Source: Pseudomonas sp. MWU16-30317
Lineage (GTDB): Bacteria; Pseudomonadota; Gammaproteobacteria; Pseudomonadales; Pseudomonadaceae
Reading direction: 5' to 3'
NCBI RefSeq assembly: GCF_020515695.1
Contig: NZ_JAIWJA010000001.1
Coordinates: 930,001 to 994,000, forward strand
Length of the DNA: 64,000 nt
This document shows, piece by piece, positions 36,008 through 45,328 of this stretch; position 1 is the stretch's first letter; each line of letters begins with the position of its first letter. The translations under genes were made by a program, and so were the position numbers. The notes beneath the pieces are model-generated. The model was not told the origin of the DNA. It did no database searches and was given only the letters and a program-made list of their open reading frames with translations.

Positions 36008-37123
36008 ATGACGACGCCGAGGATTTGTGTCATTGGCGGCGGCCTGGTGGGCATGGCCCTGGCGTATGGCCTGGCCTGCGCCGGCGAGTCGGTGTGCCTG
36101 CTGGATCAGGGCGATGTCGCCTGGCGTGCGGCGCGCGGCAACTTCGGACTGGTATGGGTACAGGGCAAGGGCTTTGGCCTGCCTGCCTACGCACGCTGGA
36201 CGCGGACCTCGGCCGCCCTGTGGCCACGGCTGGCCCAGGACTTGATGGCGGACACCGGCATTGACGTACACCTGCACCAACCCGGCGGCTTTCAGCTATG
36301 CCTGGATGCCGCCGAGCTGGAAGAGGAAGTACGGCGCCTGAGCTGGCTGCGCGAAGCAGTGGGCAGCGACTACCGCTTCGAGGTCCTCGACCCCGTGCAA
36401 CTGCGCCAGCGCCTGCCCGGCGCAGGCCCCACCTTGGCCGGTGCCTGCTATTGCCCCGACGATGGCCACGTCAATCCATTGCTGCTGTTACGGGCGTTGA
36501 GCACCGCCATGCAAAAGCGCGGAGTGATCTTGCATACCCATGCCAACGTGCAGCGTATCGAACGCGCTGGCGACGCTTATCGGCTGTCGGGCGAGGGGCG
36601 CGAGTGGACCGCCGAGCGCGTGATCTTCGCCGCCGGGCTGGGCAACCGTGCACTGGCGGCGCAGGTAGGGCTGAACATCGAGGTGCAACCCAACCGCGGA
36701 CAGATCCTGGTCACCGAGCGGATTGCACCGTTCCTGCACTACCCCACCAGTTACGTCCGCCAGACCGCCGAAGGCAGCGTGCAGCTGGGCGACTCCCATG
36801 AAGCCGTGGGGTTGGATGACGGTGTGAGCCGAGGCGTCATGGCCGATCTGGCGCAGCGGGCCGTGCGCTGTTTCCCCCTGCTGGCCAAGGTTCAGGTGGT
36901 CCGCACCTGGAGCGCATTGCGGGTACTGAGCCCCGATGGCTTTCCGATTTATCAAGAGTCCCGCGAAGCACCCGGTGTATTCGCCACCACGTGCCACAGC
37001 GGCGTGACCCTCGCCGCCGCGCACGCATTCGTGCTGTCGCCGTGGCTGGCCGGGGGGCCTGCTCCGCACGCCATAGCGGCTTTCAACGACCAGCGGTTCA
37101 AGGAGCATGGCCATGGGCGCTGA
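36008..37123 (+). CDS. FAD-dependent amino-acid/opine oxidase subunit (DadA/HcnC-like)
   Basis: ATG 36008 follows GGAGCGCAGCTCG (371 residues). An N-terminal Rossmann motif, ICVIGGGLVGMALAYGLA, binds FAD. The C-terminal region (SPDGFPIYQE, ATCHSGVTLAAA) matches the D-amino-acid oxidase-like family. With the following 2Fe-2S and FAD/NAD-type subunits it matches three-part dehydrogenases such as D-hydroxyproline dehydrogenase, opine oxidase and HcnABC. It should hold the substrate-oxidising site. The substrate is not fixed by sequence. Confidence 0.87.
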   Translation: MTTPRICVIGGGLVGMALAYGLACAGESVCLLDQGDVAWRAARGNFGLVWVQGKGFGLPAYARWTRTSAALWPRLAQDLMADTGIDVHLHQPGGFQLCLDAAELEEEVRRLSWLREAVGSDYRFEVLDPVQLRQRLPGAGPTLAGACYCPDDGHVNPLLLLRALSTAMQKRGVILHTHANVQRIERAGDAYRLSGEGREWTAERVIFAAGLGNRALAAQVGLNIEVQPNRGQILVTERIAPFLHYPTSYVRQTAEGSVQLGDSHEAVGLDDGVSRGVMADLAQRAVRCFPLLAKVQVVRTWSALRVLSPDGFPIYQESREAPGVFATTCHSGVTLAAAHAFVLSPWLAGGPAPHAIAAFNDQRFKEHGHGR

Positions 37124-37430
37124 GCCTTTATTTACCAGCCTCGATGGCGATGATCAGGTGCGGGTCAACATCGAGTTCGACGGACAAGCGATAAGCGTGC
37201 TCGATAACGTGCCGTTGGCCAGTGCATTGCTCGAAGCTGGCGTCGAATATACCCGCCGCCACCCGGTCAGCGCCGCGCCGCGCAACGCCTATTGCATGAT
37301 GGGGGTGTGCTTCGAGTGCCTGGTGTCGATCGAGGGGGTTTTGCAGCAGGCTTGCCAGGTCCCGACGCGCTCCGGGCTGTGCGTCAGCCGGTACGCTATC
37401 CATCCGGCCGAGGAGGCAAGCGATGAGTGA
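37113..37430 (+). CDS. 2Fe-2S subunit of the amino-acid/opine dehydrogenase (HcnA-like)
   Basis: ATG 37113 is seven bases after AGGAG; ATG 37107 is too close to it. The 105-residue product has the ferredoxin-like cysteine set in NAYCMMGVCFECLVSI and QQACQVPT. It begins inside the preceding gene (11-base overlap) and overlaps the next by eight bases, so the three subunits are coupled. It probably passes electrons between the two flavin subunits. Confidence 0.87.
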   Translation: MGAEPLFTSLDGDDQVRVNIEFDGQAISVLDNVPLASALLEAGVEYTRRHPVSAAPRNAYCMMGVCFECLVSIEGVLQQACQVPTRSGLCVSRYAIHPAEEASDE

Positions 37431-38799
37431 ATCGATCGATGTGCTGATCGTCGGTGCCGGTCCGGCGGGCATGGCGGCAGCGCTGCAGTTGCACGCATTG
37501 GGCGTGCAGGTGCGCGTGCTGGACGACCAGGCCGGTCCGGGCGGGCAAATCTATCGCGGTGTCCATCAAGCCTCGGGCAAACGCAGTGCCGTACTGGGTG
37601 CGGACTACCAGGAAGGGATCGGCCAGGTGCGCCGGTTTCTGGCCAGCGGCATCGACTATGTTGCACTTGCCTCGGTGTGGTTGATCACGCCAGAACGGGA
37701 GGTGCACTACCGCGTGGACGGTCAACTGCGCCGGGTCAAGGCGCAGAAGGTCTTGCTGTGCAGCGGCGCTTATGAACGGCCGATGCCGTTGCCAGGCTGG
37801 ACGCTGCCGGGGGTGATGACCGCAGGCGCTGCGCAGATCCAACTCAAGGGCGCGGGCCAGATCCCGGCCTGCCCCGTGGTGATGGTGGGCAGCGGCCCAT
37901 TGTTCTACCTGCTGGCGTGGCAATTCTTGCGCGCCGGGGTGCGCATCGAAGCACTGGTCGACACCGCCAGCCCCCTGGACCTTTTGCGGGCGCTGCGCCA
38001 TTTGCCTCGGGCGCTGGGCAATCTGCGGCAACTGGGCAAGGGCCTGAAATTGTTGTACGCCCTGCGCCGGGCTGCGGTGCCCTGGTTTCGTGCGGCCAGT
38101 GGCGTGCGGATCGAAGGTCAGGCCCACGCCGAAGGGGTCAGCTTTGTCAGTGGCGGCCGGTCTCATCGTTTCTCCAGCCGACTGGTGCTGCTTCATCAAG
38201 GCGTCGTACCCAATACTCAGCCGACCTTGGCACTGCGCGCGGCCCATCGCTGGGATGAGCAACGTCAATGCTGGGTCGCAGAGCAGAGCGACTGGGGAGA
38301 ACTGAGCGTGGCCGGCTGCTTTGTAGCCGGCGATGGCGGTGGTATCGAAGGTGCCGAAGCGGCAGCGATACAGGGCAGGATCACCGCGATCGGTATTGCC
38401 CTGGCGTTGCAACGGCTCACACCCGAGCAAGCGCAGAGCCTGGCAGGGCCCGAGCGCAAGCGCCTGGCCCAGGTGCGCAGCGCGCGGCCGTTTCTGGACG
38501 CCCTGTACCCACCGCAGCGCGACTACCTGGCCCCCGCCGACGAGACCATCGTATGCCGCTGTGAAGACGTTACCGCAGGCGCCATCCGTCAGTACGCGGC
38601 GCTCGGCTGCCAGGGGCCGAACCAGACCAAAGCCTATGGACGCTGCGGCATGGGGCCTTGCCAGGGTCGTCAATGCGGCTTGTCAGTGACGCGCCTGCTG
38701 GCCGACGCCCTCGGCGTCAGCCCGGCCGAAGTGGGTTACTACCGCATCCGCCCTCCCCTCAAGCCCATCACCTTGGGCGACCTGGCCAACGAACAATGA
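37423..38799 (+). CDS. FAD/NAD-type subunit of the amino-acid/opine dehydrogenase (HcnB/OoxA-like)
   Basis: The 458-residue product has an N-terminal dinucleotide site (DVLIVGAGPAGMAAALQL) and a second nucleotide domain near residue 150. A C-terminal BFD-like 2Fe-2S domain has cysteines in VCRCEDVTAG, GRCGMGPCQG and RQCG. This layout is typical of the alpha subunit of opine and D-hydroxyproline dehydrogenases. It completes the three-subunit enzyme and should hand electrons to the respiratory chain. Confidence 0.88.
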   Translation: MSESIDVLIVGAGPAGMAAALQLHALGVQVRVLDDQAGPGGQIYRGVHQASGKRSAVLGADYQEGIGQVRRFLASGIDYVALASVWLITPEREVHYRVDGQLRRVKAQKVLLCSGAYERPMPLPGWTLPGVMTAGAAQIQLKGAGQIPACPVVMVGSGPLFYLLAWQFLRAGVRIEALVDTASPLDLLRALRHLPRALGNLRQLGKGLKLLYALRRAAVPWFRAASGVRIEGQAHAEGVSFVSGGRSHRFSSRLVLLHQGVVPNTQPTLALRAAHRWDEQRQCWVAEQSDWGELSVAGCFVAGDGGGIEGAEAAAIQGRITAIGIALALQRLTPEQAQSLAGPERKRLAQVRSARPFLDALYPPQRDYLAPADETIVCRCEDVTAGAIRQYAALGCQGPNQTKAYGRCGMGPCQGRQCGLSVTRLLADALGVSPAEVGYYRIRPPLKPITLGDLANEQ

Positions 38800-38845
38800 A
38801 TTGCCCTTACCTGCCATCTCCCATCGACTGCGAAGGACACACACC

Positions 38846-39199
38846 ATGACCGATATCATCCGCCAGCAACCCAACGCCCGCCTCAGCCGCGCGGTCATTC
38901 ACAACAACGTCGTTTGGCTGGCCGGCGTCGCCCCCGGCGACTGTAGTCAGGACGCCGCCGGTCAGACGCGCCAGGTGCTGGCGCGTATCGACGAATTATT
39001 GAAGGATGCCGGTACCGACCGCAGCCGCTTGCTGTCGGTGCAAATATGGATGGGGCACATGGCGCGCGACCTGGAGGCCATGAACAGCGCTTGGGTAGAA
39101 TGGCTCGGCGATGCCGGCCGCCCCGCGCGCGCGACCTGCCAGGTGGCCTTCGACGATCCGGACTTGCTGGTGGAGATCATCGTGACAGCGGCGGTCTAG
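38846..39199 (+). CDS. RidA-family imine/enamine deaminase
   Basis: ATG 38846 is preceded by GAAGGACACACACC (117 residues). The product has the RidA core: VVWLAGVAP, TRQVLARIDELLKDAG and the substrate-binding arginine in PARATCQVAF. RidA proteins hydrolyse reactive imines released by amino-acid oxidases. As the last gene of the uptake-oxidase operon it fits the clearing of the imine product made by the flavin dehydrogenase. Confidence 0.9.
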   Translation: MTDIIRQQPNARLSRAVIHNNVVWLAGVAPGDCSQDAAGQTRQVLARIDELLKDAGTDRSRLLSVQIWMGHMARDLEAMNSAWVEWLGDAGRPARATCQVAFDDPDLLVEIIVTAAV

Positions 39200-39352
39200 G
39201 CACCAGACTGATCAGGACCTGGCGCTGGAGTCTCGACCGCCGGGCCAATCCTTGGCCAGGGAATAAGGGTCAACAAACCCTGGGCCAGTTAAGCCTCCTT
39301 TGCCTCCACCTCGCGGCACATGGCGCCATCAGGCAAGTTGCAGAACGAGCGA

Positions 39353-40711
39353 TTAGAACTGCGACTGCACTTGCAGTCCCAGTACCAACGCATTATCCAC
39401 TTGGCGCACGCCATCCGGGTTCTTGACGAACTGCACGTTCGGCATGATGTTTAGCCACTTGGTCGCCTGAATCCCGTAGTTGAGCTCTGCCGCATATTCC
39501 GTGTGCTGCTCAGGCACGTAGGCTGCATCGTCGTAGCTGGCGCCGCTCTGGTCATTGGCTGTTTTGGCATTGCGCAAGAATCGCGAGCTGGCGTGAATGC
39601 GCGCGATACCCAGCCCCAGAGTATCCGTCGGACGCGCGTCGAACGGACCTTTGTAGGTCAATGCGACCTTTTGGTAGCTGTCGACCGCAGTGGTGGCCTT
39701 GTCCTGGAACGTGGCGCTCGCCGACAACGTCAGGCCGCGGGAGGTATCACCGCCCACTGAGGTCAGTTGCTGCTTGCCGATCAGCCAGAAACCGTGCCGG
39801 CTCGAATCGCTGCGATACGCGTCGCCGGTGATGGCCGCCACACGGTTGTTGTCGTCCTTGTAGACGTCGGTGCCATTGGCGGAACTGTGGTAATAACCCA
39901 GGCGATATTCCCCAGGCAGCTGGTTAACCTTTGGTGTCCAGATCAGTTCGACGGGCACGAAGGTACCGGAAGTGCCGGAGCCATTCAGCTTGAAGCCATT
40001 GTCATTATCGAGGTCGGACGGATTGACGTTGAATGCGCCGATTTGTGCGTAAACCTCATTGGTCACGCGATAACGAATGCGTGCCGCCCATTGGCTGATG
40101 GGCGAGTTATAAATGCTGTCGACATAGTTGCCCGGCTGGGAGCCGCAGAATGCCAGGCTTTGAAACACGCAATCCTCGACCGCGAATTCGTCACTGACCG
40201 CGAACCGACCCGCCTTGATGTTGATACGATCGTCGAACCAGCCTTTGCTCAACCACAGCTCGCTCAGTCGGGTCACACTGCCGCGACCTTGGATTTGCTG
40301 AGTCGAACTCATGCCCGTGGCGCGGGGATCGGCAATCTTGTCGTTGATGTTGTCGCCGTTACGATTGGTCAGCGAGATACTGAAAGCCGTGTCGCTCCAC
40401 CCCATGAGTTTTTGCAGATCGATATTCGCGCCCAGATTGAACTGGTCCGCGTAGCGGGTCACCTTATCGTGCTTCTTGTAGCCTCCGTGGACGTTGGAAG
40501 CAGACTCGCCGAGGTAGCCCATCTGAATGTCGATACCCTTGTTCAGCCACTCAGTTCGCAATCCGCCCCAATCCCCGGTCATCCATGGAGAGTCGGCAGC
40601 GAATGCATCCGCCGCCTGGACATCAAGCGAGCAACCGGTGGCGGCGCACAATGAAAGAATTGCCAGAAACGCGGGGCGCGGACGAGCGGCGGCGCGAGAG
40701 CCATATGGCAT
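39353..40711 (-). CDS. OprB-family carbohydrate porin
   Basis: ATG 40711 is preferred to the TTG at 40717 (452 residues). A signal peptide precedes DAFAADSPWMTGDWGGLRTE, the OprB opening signature. The rest is beta-strand-rich and ends in QVQSQF, an aromatic C-terminal residue typical of outer-membrane barrels. It admits sugars across the outer membrane. It stands alone, convergent to the RidA operon, with a 309-base upstream region. Confidence 0.9.
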   Translation of the reverse strand: MPYGSRAAARPRPAFLAILSLCAATGCSLDVQAADAFAADSPWMTGDWGGLRTEWLNKGIDIQMGYLGESASNVHGGYKKHDKVTRYADQFNLGANIDLQKLMGWSDTAFSISLTNRNGDNINDKIADPRATGMSSTQQIQGRGSVTRLSELWLSKGWFDDRINIKAGRFAVSDEFAVEDCVFQSLAFCGSQPGNYVDSIYNSPISQWAARIRYRVTNEVYAQIGAFNVNPSDLDNDNGFKLNGSGTSGTFVPVELIWTPKVNQLPGEYRLGYYHSSANGTDVYKDDNNRVAAITGDAYRSDSSRHGFWLIGKQQLTSVGGDTSRGLTLSASATFQDKATTAVDSYQKVALTYKGPFDARPTDTLGLGIARIHASSRFLRNAKTANDQSGASYDDAAYVPEQHTEYAAELNYGIQATKWLNIMPNVQFVKNPDGVRQVDNALVLGLQVQSQF

Positions 40712-41020
40712 AAACAATCAATCCTTTTTTAGTTATCGACCTGCAGGCGATAAGCACCTGAGCAACAGTGATGCTGGCGTCAGGGCTTGATCTAAACATC
40801 CCAGACATCAACATTGGACTTTTAATATTGACGTAATAGTTTGCCACGCCCTTCGGTAAAAATCACAGTTTCGATTGTTGCGCTTCCTACAAATACTTAT
40901 TACCTGGGCCGCTCTATAATCAACACCAATCCCATGTTATGAGCGGCGCAAAAGGACTATTTGTTCTTGGCGGCACCCGAGACGATCAGTTTCGTGCGCA
41001 CGGTGGATCAATCCGAGTGA
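40712..41020. other. intergenic region upstream of the oprB-like gene
   Basis: About 309 bases lie between the end of the dmeF-like gene and the start of the porin gene. The part nearest the porin is A/T-rich and should hold its promoter. A TATAAT on the plus strand near 40914 has no good -35 box and no gene to drive. No other structure was found. Confidence 0.35.
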
Positions 41021-41947
41021 TCATGCTGCCCGGTATTCTACCGTCAGGTGAGTGACCTCATGCACCGGCTTCAAGACTGCCCGCACGTCATCCGCCGAGA
41101 GTTCGGCACTGCCATACACACTGACGATGGCAGCTCGGGCCTGCGGGCCAACGCGCCACACGTGCAAGTCGGTGATGGCGAGTGTTCCGCTTTGATCCAG
41201 CAACTCGCGGATTTCTTTGGCCACGTGCTCGTCGGTCCTGTCCAGCAGCACCGCAGACGTGTCCTTCATAAGCGACCACGCCCACCGGGCGATTACCACA
41301 GCACCGACGATGCCGATCACCGGATCAAGCCAGACCCAGCCCAGGAACTTGCCTGCCAGCAACGCGGCGATGGCCAGCACGGAAGTGACCGCATCCGCCA
41401 GGACGTGCACGTACGCCGACCGCAGGTTGTTATCCGCGCCATGGGTGTGGTCGTGATGATGATCATGATTGTGTGCATGCCCATGCGCATGCCCACCACC
41501 GGATAGCAGCAACGCGCTGACGATATTCACGATCAAGCCAACAATGGCGATAAGCGTGGCGGTGCCGAACTGAACCGCCGTCGGCTCGAGCAAGCGCATG
41601 ACCGACTCCACGCCTATGCCCGCTGAGATCAAGCCAAGGATGAGCGCGGAGGCGAATCCCCCGAGATCACCGACCTTGCCGGTCCCGAAGCTGTAGGCGT
41701 CGCTGGTCGCATGTTTACGCGCAAATCCATAGGCCGCCGCGGTGATGCCCAAGGCCGCAGCATGGGTGGCCATATGGAAGCCATCAGCGAGCAGCGCCAT
41801 GGAGCCGGTGATGTACCCGGCAGCAATCTCACCGACCATCATGACCACCGTCAATACGACGACCCACAGGGTGCGGCGCGCATTTTGATCGTGATCGATG
41901 CCCAGAAAGTTGTGGCTATGGACGTGGTGTAACGCTGTGGTTTTCAT
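41021..41947 (-). CDS. dmeF: Co/Ni cation diffusion facilitator DmeF
   Basis: The start is taken at ATG 41947, eight bases after the dmeR stop; ATG 41965 is an alternative (308 residues from the former). It has six membrane helices and the DmeF-type site LLADGFHMATHAAALG, with histidine in place of the second aspartate of CzcD proteins. A long histidine-rich loop (HAHGHAHNHDHHHDHTHG) follows helix 4. DmeF exports cobalt and nickel. The adjacent CsoR/RcnR-type repressor supports the name. Confidence 0.9.
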   Translation of the reverse strand: MKTTALHHVHSHNFLGIDHDQNARRTLWVVVLTVVMMVGEIAAGYITGSMALLADGFHMATHAAALGITAAAYGFARKHATSDAYSFGTGKVGDLGGFASALILGLISAGIGVESVMRLLEPTAVQFGTATLIAIVGLIVNIVSALLLSGGGHAHGHAHNHDHHHDHTHGADNNLRSAYVHVLADAVTSVLAIAALLAGKFLGWVWLDPVIGIVGAVVIARWAWSLMKDTSAVLLDRTDEHVAKEIRELLDQSGTLAITDLHVWRVGPQARAAIVSVYGSAELSADDVRAVLKPVHEVTHLTVEYRAA

Positions 41948-41954
41948 AGCGGTC

Positions 41955-42230
41955 TCATTTCCCATAGCGGCGAATGGCTTCGAGCAGCTCGCGGGTACCT
42001 TGGGCTCGCTCTTCATCGGACAAGCCCGCCTTGGCGACGTGCTCCCAGGCGTGGTCTTCGATGATTTCATCCAGCAAGCCGTTCATGGCGCCACGAGTGG
42101 CGGCCACCAAGTGCAAGGTCTTGGCACAATCTGCGTCGCCTTCCAAGGCCCGCTCGATCGCCTGAACCTGACCCGCAATGCGCTTGACCCGCTGAAGCAA
42201 CGCCTCTTTTCCCACCTTGGTGTGCGACAT
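41955..42230 (-). CDS. dmeR: RcnR/CsoR-family metal-responsive repressor DmeR
   Basis: ATG 42230 gives a 91-residue product with the normal family opening MSHTKVGKEALLQRVKRIAG. The all-helical DUF156 fold includes a cysteine in DADCAKTLH and histidines that form the metal site (H3 and H60 region in RcnR-type proteins). It should repress dmeRF until cobalt or nickel binds. A C-tract operator lies immediately before its start codon. Confidence 0.88.
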   Translation of the reverse strand: MSHTKVGKEALLQRVKRIAGQVQAIERALEGDADCAKTLHLVAATRGAMNGLLDEIIEDHAWEHVAKAGLSDEERAQGTRELLEAIRRYGK

Positions 42231-42233
42231 GGC

Positions 42234-42250
42234 ATACCCCCCTACCCTAT
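42234..42250. promoter_or_regulatory. RcnR/DmeR-type operator
   Basis: ATACCCCCCTACCCTAT lies three bases before the dmeR start codon on the plus strand. RcnR and DmeR proteins bind a run of about six G/C flanked by A/T-rich TA-containing ends, which this matches. The site would cover the ribosome-binding region and promoter, so repression is probably by occlusion. Confidence 0.6.
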
Positions 42251-42575
42251 AAAGACGAGCATCATGTACGGCATTGGCGTCGAGAGCAATACGCGAACCA
42301 CCCAACATTGCGCCGGGAACCGATTGCACCAGGCCCCGCCCTGGCATACCTTGCCCCGCTCATTGACTACGTAGCGAACCTTGAGCTGAAAATGCGAGAC
42401 GTGCGGCCACACTGGAGTCCCGTGGTACGCTTCGAAGACATCGCCCCGTCTGACTGGGCAGGCGCCGCCGAGCTGTCAGGTGGCACGCCTGAGAGGTTTC
42501 CCCAGCATCAGTCGGGAAGGAACGGCTTGTATGAATAGGGTTCGAACCTTTCCCACCCATTTTTCAGGAGTCACC
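42251..42575. other. divergent promoter region between dmeR and an SDR gene
   Basis: This stretch of about 325 bases contains the leftward dmeRF promoter next to the operator and, at its right end, the ribosome site of the SDR gene. A 76-codon rightward frame at 42308-42538 has no ribosome site and no recognised homology. Nothing else was seen. Confidence 0.35.
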
Positions 42576-43370
42576 ATGAAAATCGATTTGAGCGGTAAGC
42601 GCGCCCTGGTCACCGCCTCTACCGGCGGTATCGGCTACGCCATTGCCAAAGGCCTCGCTGAGGCCGGCGCCACGGTCGTCGTCAACGGCCGCAGCGACAA
42701 GTCCGTCAATGGCGCCGTCGCCCGTCTGCAAGCCGAAGTGCCTGACGCGTCGATCTCGGGCGTCGTCGCCGACCTGGGCAATGCGCAAGGCGTTGCTGCG
42801 CTGGTCAGCGGTGCGGGGGCGATCGATGTGCTGGTCAACAACGCCGGCGTCTATGGCGTCCAGGATTTTTTTGAAACCGCCGACGACGTCTGGGACCAGT
42901 ACTGGGACACCAACGTCATGTCGGGGGTGCGCCTGAGCCGCGCACTGTTGCCGGCCATGGTCGCCAAGGGCTGGGGTCGGGTGGTATTCATCGCCTCGGA
43001 GTCGGCCCGTAATATTCCGGCGGACATGATCCATTACGGCGTTTCCAAAACGGCTCAGCTGGGCTTGGCCCGTGGCTTGGCCAAACGCGTTGCCGGCAGC
43101 GGCGTGACCGTCAACAGCGTGTTGCCAGGCCCGACCTTGTCCGAAGGCATGGCCGGTATGCTGCAAGGCGAAATGGAGCGTAGCGGCAAATCCTTGGAAG
43201 CGGTCGCGGCCGACTTCGTGAAGGAACATCGCCCGAGTTCGATTATCCAGCGCGCCGCTTCGACTGACGAAGTGGCCAACATGGTCGTCTACGTCTGCTC
43301 GCCTCAAGCCAGCGCGACCACCGGCGCCTCGCTGCGGGTCGACGGCGGCGTGGTCGACGATATCGTCTGA
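42576..43370 (+). CDS. SDR-family oxidoreductase
   Basis: ATG 42576 follows CAGGAGTCACC (264 residues). It shows TASTGGIG for cofactor binding (about 12-19), NNAG near 88, a serine near 137 in FIASESARN and YGVSKTAQ for catalysis. NGRSDKS after the second strand suggests NADP. It stands alone between dmeR and two lipoprotein genes. The substrate is unknown. Confidence 0.9.
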   Translation: MKIDLSGKRALVTASTGGIGYAIAKGLAEAGATVVVNGRSDKSVNGAVARLQAEVPDASISGVVADLGNAQGVAALVSGAGAIDVLVNNAGVYGVQDFFETADDVWDQYWDTNVMSGVRLSRALLPAMVAKGWGRVVFIASESARNIPADMIHYGVSKTAQLGLARGLAKRVAGSGVTVNSVLPGPTLSEGMAGMLQGEMERSGKSLEAVAADFVKEHRPSSIIQRAASTDEVANMVVYVCSPQASATTGASLRVDGGVVDDIV

Positions 43371-43376
43371 TGTGCC

Positions 43377-43404
43377 GGAGGGGGGCGCTTGGAGCCGCCC
43401 CTCC
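43377..43404 (+). terminator. hairpin after the SDR gene
   Basis: GGAGGGG at 43377-43383 pairs with CCCCTCC at 43398-43404, six bases after the stop codon. No T run follows, so it is a weak or factor-assisted terminator at most. Confidence 0.4.
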
Positions 43405-43469
43405 CCGTCGGGGTTGCCATCGCGGACGCGTAACTCGCTCGGCCAGAAGAAACCCTTGCGTACGCTTTT

Positions 43470-44393
43470 CTAATCCTCGGCTTTTATAAACTGTCCAAGC
43501 GTATTTACGGATTGCACGGCCATCCCCTCGAACGGCACCGGCACTGACTTCACCGCCCCATTCAGATTCCGATACCGGTGATAAATCCCTCCTCCCGGCA
43601 GCAGCCGCCCACGCTCTACCTGCCGCTGCCCGTCGAGCACATAGCGTACCGTCTGCTCCTGTCCGAGCGCTTGCCCGTCACCGGCGTGCAGGTCTTGGGC
43701 GAGCACGCGCAGGGTTTCGTCGATGCACTGCTGCAGTTGCCCATCCACCAACGCCATATCCAGTTGGCCATCATCAACGCACTGCGTACCGCAGCGGCGG
43801 AACGGCTGGCCGACGACCTCGATATGCCGGCGGTACAAGGCGCTACCGGCGATGTCCTGCACCTGCACGCGGCTCACCAGGGTGAAGCTACCCCGGTCGG
43901 CCGAAAGCACCAGTTGCGGCTCCACGATCAAATGCGCGGTGACGGCGCCTTGCCCCAAAGGCAGCCCTGCGGTCATGCCTGCCTGCCGGAAGCGCTGGGT
44001 CAGCTTGTCGTCCGCCGCCTGGTTGCTCAGTAGCGCCGCCATTGGCCGGGCATCTTTTTGCGCTGCGGCGCGGGCGTCTCGCTCCAGCACGCCGGTGCCG
44101 GTCTGGGTATTGATTGCGCTGGCCACCAGCAGCCCCACTACCCCACCCGCCTGCACCGAACTGCGGGTGACATTATTGGTGGTGAGCGCAGCAGCCTCGG
44201 CCGCCTTGGCATCGATCACCATCTGCGCGCTGACAAAACCGTCCTTTGGCACCTGCACCTGAACTTGCACGCCGTGGGCAGTGACATAAGGCAATGCAGT
44301 CGGATCATTGAAACTGGCTTCGGGCGGCGGACTTTGCGCGCAGCCGGTCAAGGTCAGCGCGGTCAATAGCGCTATCGAGCACCTGAGCTTCAT
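43470..44393 (-). CDS. predicted lipoprotein
   Basis: The start is ATG 44393, overlapping the stop of the upstream lipoprotein gene as ATGA (307 residues). The signal peptide ends in the lipobox LTLTGCAQ. The mature part is mostly beta-rich with a hydrophobic stretch (VQAGGVVGLLVASAI). I do not recognise the family. Coupling to the other lipoprotein gene suggests they act together at the envelope. Confidence 0.8.
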   Translation of the reverse strand: MKLRCSIALLTALTLTGCAQSPPPEASFNDPTALPYVTAHGVQVQVQVPKDGFVSAQMVIDAKAAEAAALTTNNVTRSSVQAGGVVGLLVASAINTQTGTGVLERDARAAAQKDARPMAALLSNQAADDKLTQRFRQAGMTAGLPLGQGAVTAHLIVEPQLVLSADRGSFTLVSRVQVQDIAGSALYRRHIEVVGQPFRRCGTQCVDDGQLDMALVDGQLQQCIDETLRVLAQDLHAGDGQALGQEQTVRYVLDGQRQVERGRLLPGGGIYHRYRNLNGAVKSVPVPFEGMAVQSVNTLGQFIKAED

Positions 44394-45091
44394 TTCGAAA
44401 AAGGCGTAATGACCATCTGCCGACTGCTGTCCACGGCCTGGTAGTAGGCGTTGGACAGGTTCGCGTAGTTGGGCTGGTCCCACTCGCCCTGAGCCGGTTG
44501 GGTCACGGCGAACGGTTTGTACCACAGCAGGTGATTGTCCCGCAGATCGACCATCACACCGATCCCGCCGACTTGCGGCGTGGGTACGCTGGTAGGAATT
44601 ACGCTGTAGTAGGTGCGGTATGCGCCGCTGGCGGTGTAGGAAATCAGCAGCAGGCGATCCACGCCATATTTGGCTTGCAGCGGGGTCAGGTCACGTGCGT
44701 AGAAGCCTTCGTGGAACTTGGCCTCCTTGTACTGCGCAAGGTCGATCACGTCGTCGATCTTCTTCGCCTTGTAGCCCTTGGCCTGCAGCTTGGCGACGAT
44801 CTCGTCGGGCAATGTGGCGGCGTCCTGCAGCTTCCAGCTGGCAACCTGTGCGCTGAGCTTGCTGTTGATGCCCGTGTTGATGGCGAGGTCGAGCAAGCCT
44901 TGGTTGCCACCCAATACCAGCTGCGAGGCAGGCAGGGTGGTGATCGCGACGCCGATGGTGGGCTCTTTTTCGCTCCAGAACTGTGGATCCAGGTCGATGG
45001 GTTTCTGGATTTGTGCGGCGCAGCCTGTGAGCGTGGCGACGGCAGCAAACATCAGCAGGCCGAATCCGAGACGTAGAGAACGGAGGGACAT
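44390..45091 (-). CDS. predicted lipoprotein
   Basis: The 233-residue product has a signal peptide ending in the lipobox LTGCAAQ (cysteine at 24). The mature part contains GVDRLLLISYTASGAYRTYY and an acidic-basic repeat near residue 110. No family is recognised. It is first in a two-gene leftward unit with the next lipoprotein, with a four-base overlap. Confidence 0.8.
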   Translation of the reverse strand: MSLRSLRLGFGLLMFAAVATLTGCAAQIQKPIDLDPQFWSEKEPTIGVAITTLPASQLVLGGNQGLLDLAINTGINSKLSAQVASWKLQDAATLPDEIVAKLQAKGYKAKKIDDVIDLAQYKEAKFHEGFYARDLTPLQAKYGVDRLLLISYTASGAYRTYYSVIPTSVPTPQVGGIGVMVDLRDNHLLWYKPFAVTQPAQGEWDQPNYANLSNAYYQAVDSSRQMVITPFSK

Positions 45092-45328
45092 GGGAAAATC
45101 CTTTTAGGGTGTGAACGGTCTTGGGCGTGTCGGTCAACGAGTGGTGCGGGGGACGGGCGCTACCGCTGGAGGTGAGGCCGGCTGTAGGTGAAGAGGTTCA
45201 CGGAGCGTCCTTGCATGGCACTGCGACATCATGGGTGAGATATTAAATAGCCATTAGTTTGGCGTCAATGCTTTGATGCGATTTTTTTGCGAACGGCCAC
45301 GATGATCTGCAAACCGCTAGCCGTCGGT

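Noticed and set aside
37396..38673. 425-codon leftward frame opposite the FAD/NAD subunit gene
   Set aside because: Antisense shadow with no recognisable protein features.
42308..42538. 76-codon frame between dmeR and the SDR gene
   Set aside because: No ribosome site and no recognised family; it spans a promoter region.
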